Assembly (NCBI GenBank): GCA_023450535.1
Contig: JAEXGX010000355.1
Span: 1-6,568, forward strand
Length of the DNA: 6,568 nt
Direction of reading: 5' to 3'
DNA from: Pseudomonadota bacterium
GTDB taxonomy: Bacteria; Desulfobacterota; Desulfovibrionia; Desulfovibrionales; Desulfovibrionaceae
Made by a program: the position numbers and the translations under genes. Below the pieces are notes generated by a model. The model was not told where the DNA came from and made no database searches. It saw only the letters and a program-made list of their open reading frames with translations. Below are positions 5,784 through 6,568 of this stretch, in pieces; positions within the stretch are counted from its first letter, which is position 1, and the number at the start of each line of letters is the position of its first letter.

Positions 5784-6568
5784 ATGTCTGTTGGTTTCGG
5801 TGGTCCTACTGGTGTGTTAAGGTATGAAAAAGATGAATGCTACAACGGTTATACCGTCGTAAGTCCTTTTTTTGACACCAATACCTATTTGCTCACGATG
5901 GACGGAGAAGTCGCCCATACATGGAAATCCAAATATTACCCTGGGCTTTCTGCCATGTTGCAACCTGACGGTACGCTTATCCGCGGTGGCCGCGTAGAAA
6001 ATCCCGTTATCAGATTCGGCGGCATAGGCGGAGCCATCCAGCGTCTCGACTGGAACAGTAATGTTCTCTGGGAATTCGTTCTTAATGATGAAAAGGAAGG
6101 AGTGATAAGCCATAATCAGTGTGTCATGCCCAATGGAAATATCATGGCCATTGTTGAGCAGTTGAAATCGCCCGAAGAAGCGTATGCAAAGGGTAGAGAG
6201 CGCGGAACATTGGAATCCATTATGGTAGATGGGAAACTTCATGAAGGTATTTCTAATAGAAGAATTGTTGAAATTGACTCTCAGTCTGGAAATATAGTTT
6301 GGGAATGGCAGATATGGGATCATATTGGCGCAGGACCTGACGAATGGGATATCAACTGGCATCTCCCTCAGGCAGCTTATAAAATCGGAGCAACTTGTAA
6401 CTGGCTTACTGTAAACGGAATAGAATACAATGAAAAAACAGATGAATTTATGTTTACCTCTCGCAATATGGGAGAAATATATATTGTTGACCGCAAGACA
6501 GGAAAGATGAGCTGGAGATGGGGGAATCCCAGTACACACGGCAGGGGAAAAGCTCCTTCGTACGTTGA
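5784..6568 (+). CDS. Aryl-sulfate sulfotransferase-like beta-propeller protein (3'-truncated)
   Basis: The gene runs off the right edge after 261 codons; full family members have roughly 450-600 residues. Classical ASST enzymes transfer sulfate from one phenolic sulfate to another phenol without PAPS, normally in the periplasm. Family features seen are NGYTVVSPFF (21-30), YLLTMDGEVAHTW (35-47), ISHNQCVMPNGNIMAI (108-123), SGNIVWEW (168-175), and VNGIEYNEKTDEFMFTSRN (210-228) followed by IYIVDRKTGKMSWRWG (232-247). The repeated 'G-x-x-x-W' strand ends are typical of propeller blades. AAAGGAG at 5771-5777 is an excellent Shine-Dalgarno for ATG 5784. There is no signal peptide, and the frame upstream is closed by the regulator's stop, so a cytoplasmic location is likely. 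His110 and Arg227 are in place, but Thr209 stands where ASST has an active-site His. The region of the catalytic His lies beyond the window. It could have a different activity. Confidence 0.82.
   Translation, partial: MSVGFGGPTGVLRYEKDECYNGYTVVSPFFDTNTYLLTMDGEVAHTWKSKYYPGLSAMLQPDGTLIRGGRVENPVIRFGGIGGAIQRLDWNSNVLWEFVLNDEKEGVISHNQCVMPNGNIMAIVEQLKSPEEAYAKGRERGTLESIMVDGKLHEGISNRRIVEIDSQSGNIVWEWQIWDHIGAGPDEWDINWHLPQAAYKIGATCNWLTVNGIEYNEKTDEFMFTSRNMGEIYIVDRKTGKMSWRWGNPSTHGRGKAPSYV

Noticed and set aside
5817..6539. Minus-strand open frame of 240 codons opposite the sulfotransferase-like gene
   Set aside because: The + strand frame has a strong Shine-Dalgarno and clear family motifs. The antisense product is unrecognisable.

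Overview
The window looks like the chromosome of a Desulfovibrionaceae-type bacterium (Desulfovibrio, Bilophila, Mailhella and relatives). This is inferred from the order recO, glyQ, glyS, rpsT, which I remember from Desulfovibrio genomes, from the split alpha/beta glycyl-tRNA synthetase, and from the GC-rich coding style of the first 4.4 kb. The genus cannot be fixed from sequence alone.

Bases 1-4465 are a conserved housekeeping block on the + strand. An 11-codon tail of a possible upstream gene (1-36) and about 200 bases of non-coding leader precede recO (DNA repair). recO, glyQ and glyS form a tight operon in which both junctions are ATGA overlaps, so the two glycyl-tRNA synthetase subunits are probably made by coupled translation. 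A moderate intrinsic terminator follows glyS. Then come a recognisable sigma-70-type promoter, a structured leader and rpsT (ribosomal protein S20), which ends in a very strong 12-bp terminator hairpin.

Bases 4465-5081 hold no gene I can support. The stretch contains a cluster of short perfect palindromes, one of which is close to a CRP/FNR-type site, and ends in very AT-rich DNA that probably carries a promoter.

Bases 5082-6568 are a clearly more AT-rich accessory module: a YheO/DauR-type regulator (PAS-like sensor plus C-terminal helix-turn-helix) and, 24 bases downstream, a 3'-truncated gene for an aryl-sulfate sulfotransferase-like beta-propeller. The spacing suggests one transcription unit in which the regulator senses a small molecule and controls the enzyme gene. 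The enzyme has no signal peptide and has Thr where I expect an active-site His, so it may be a cytoplasmic, functionally diverged relative of the periplasmic PAPS-independent arylsulfotransferases. This module is the most unusual part of the window.
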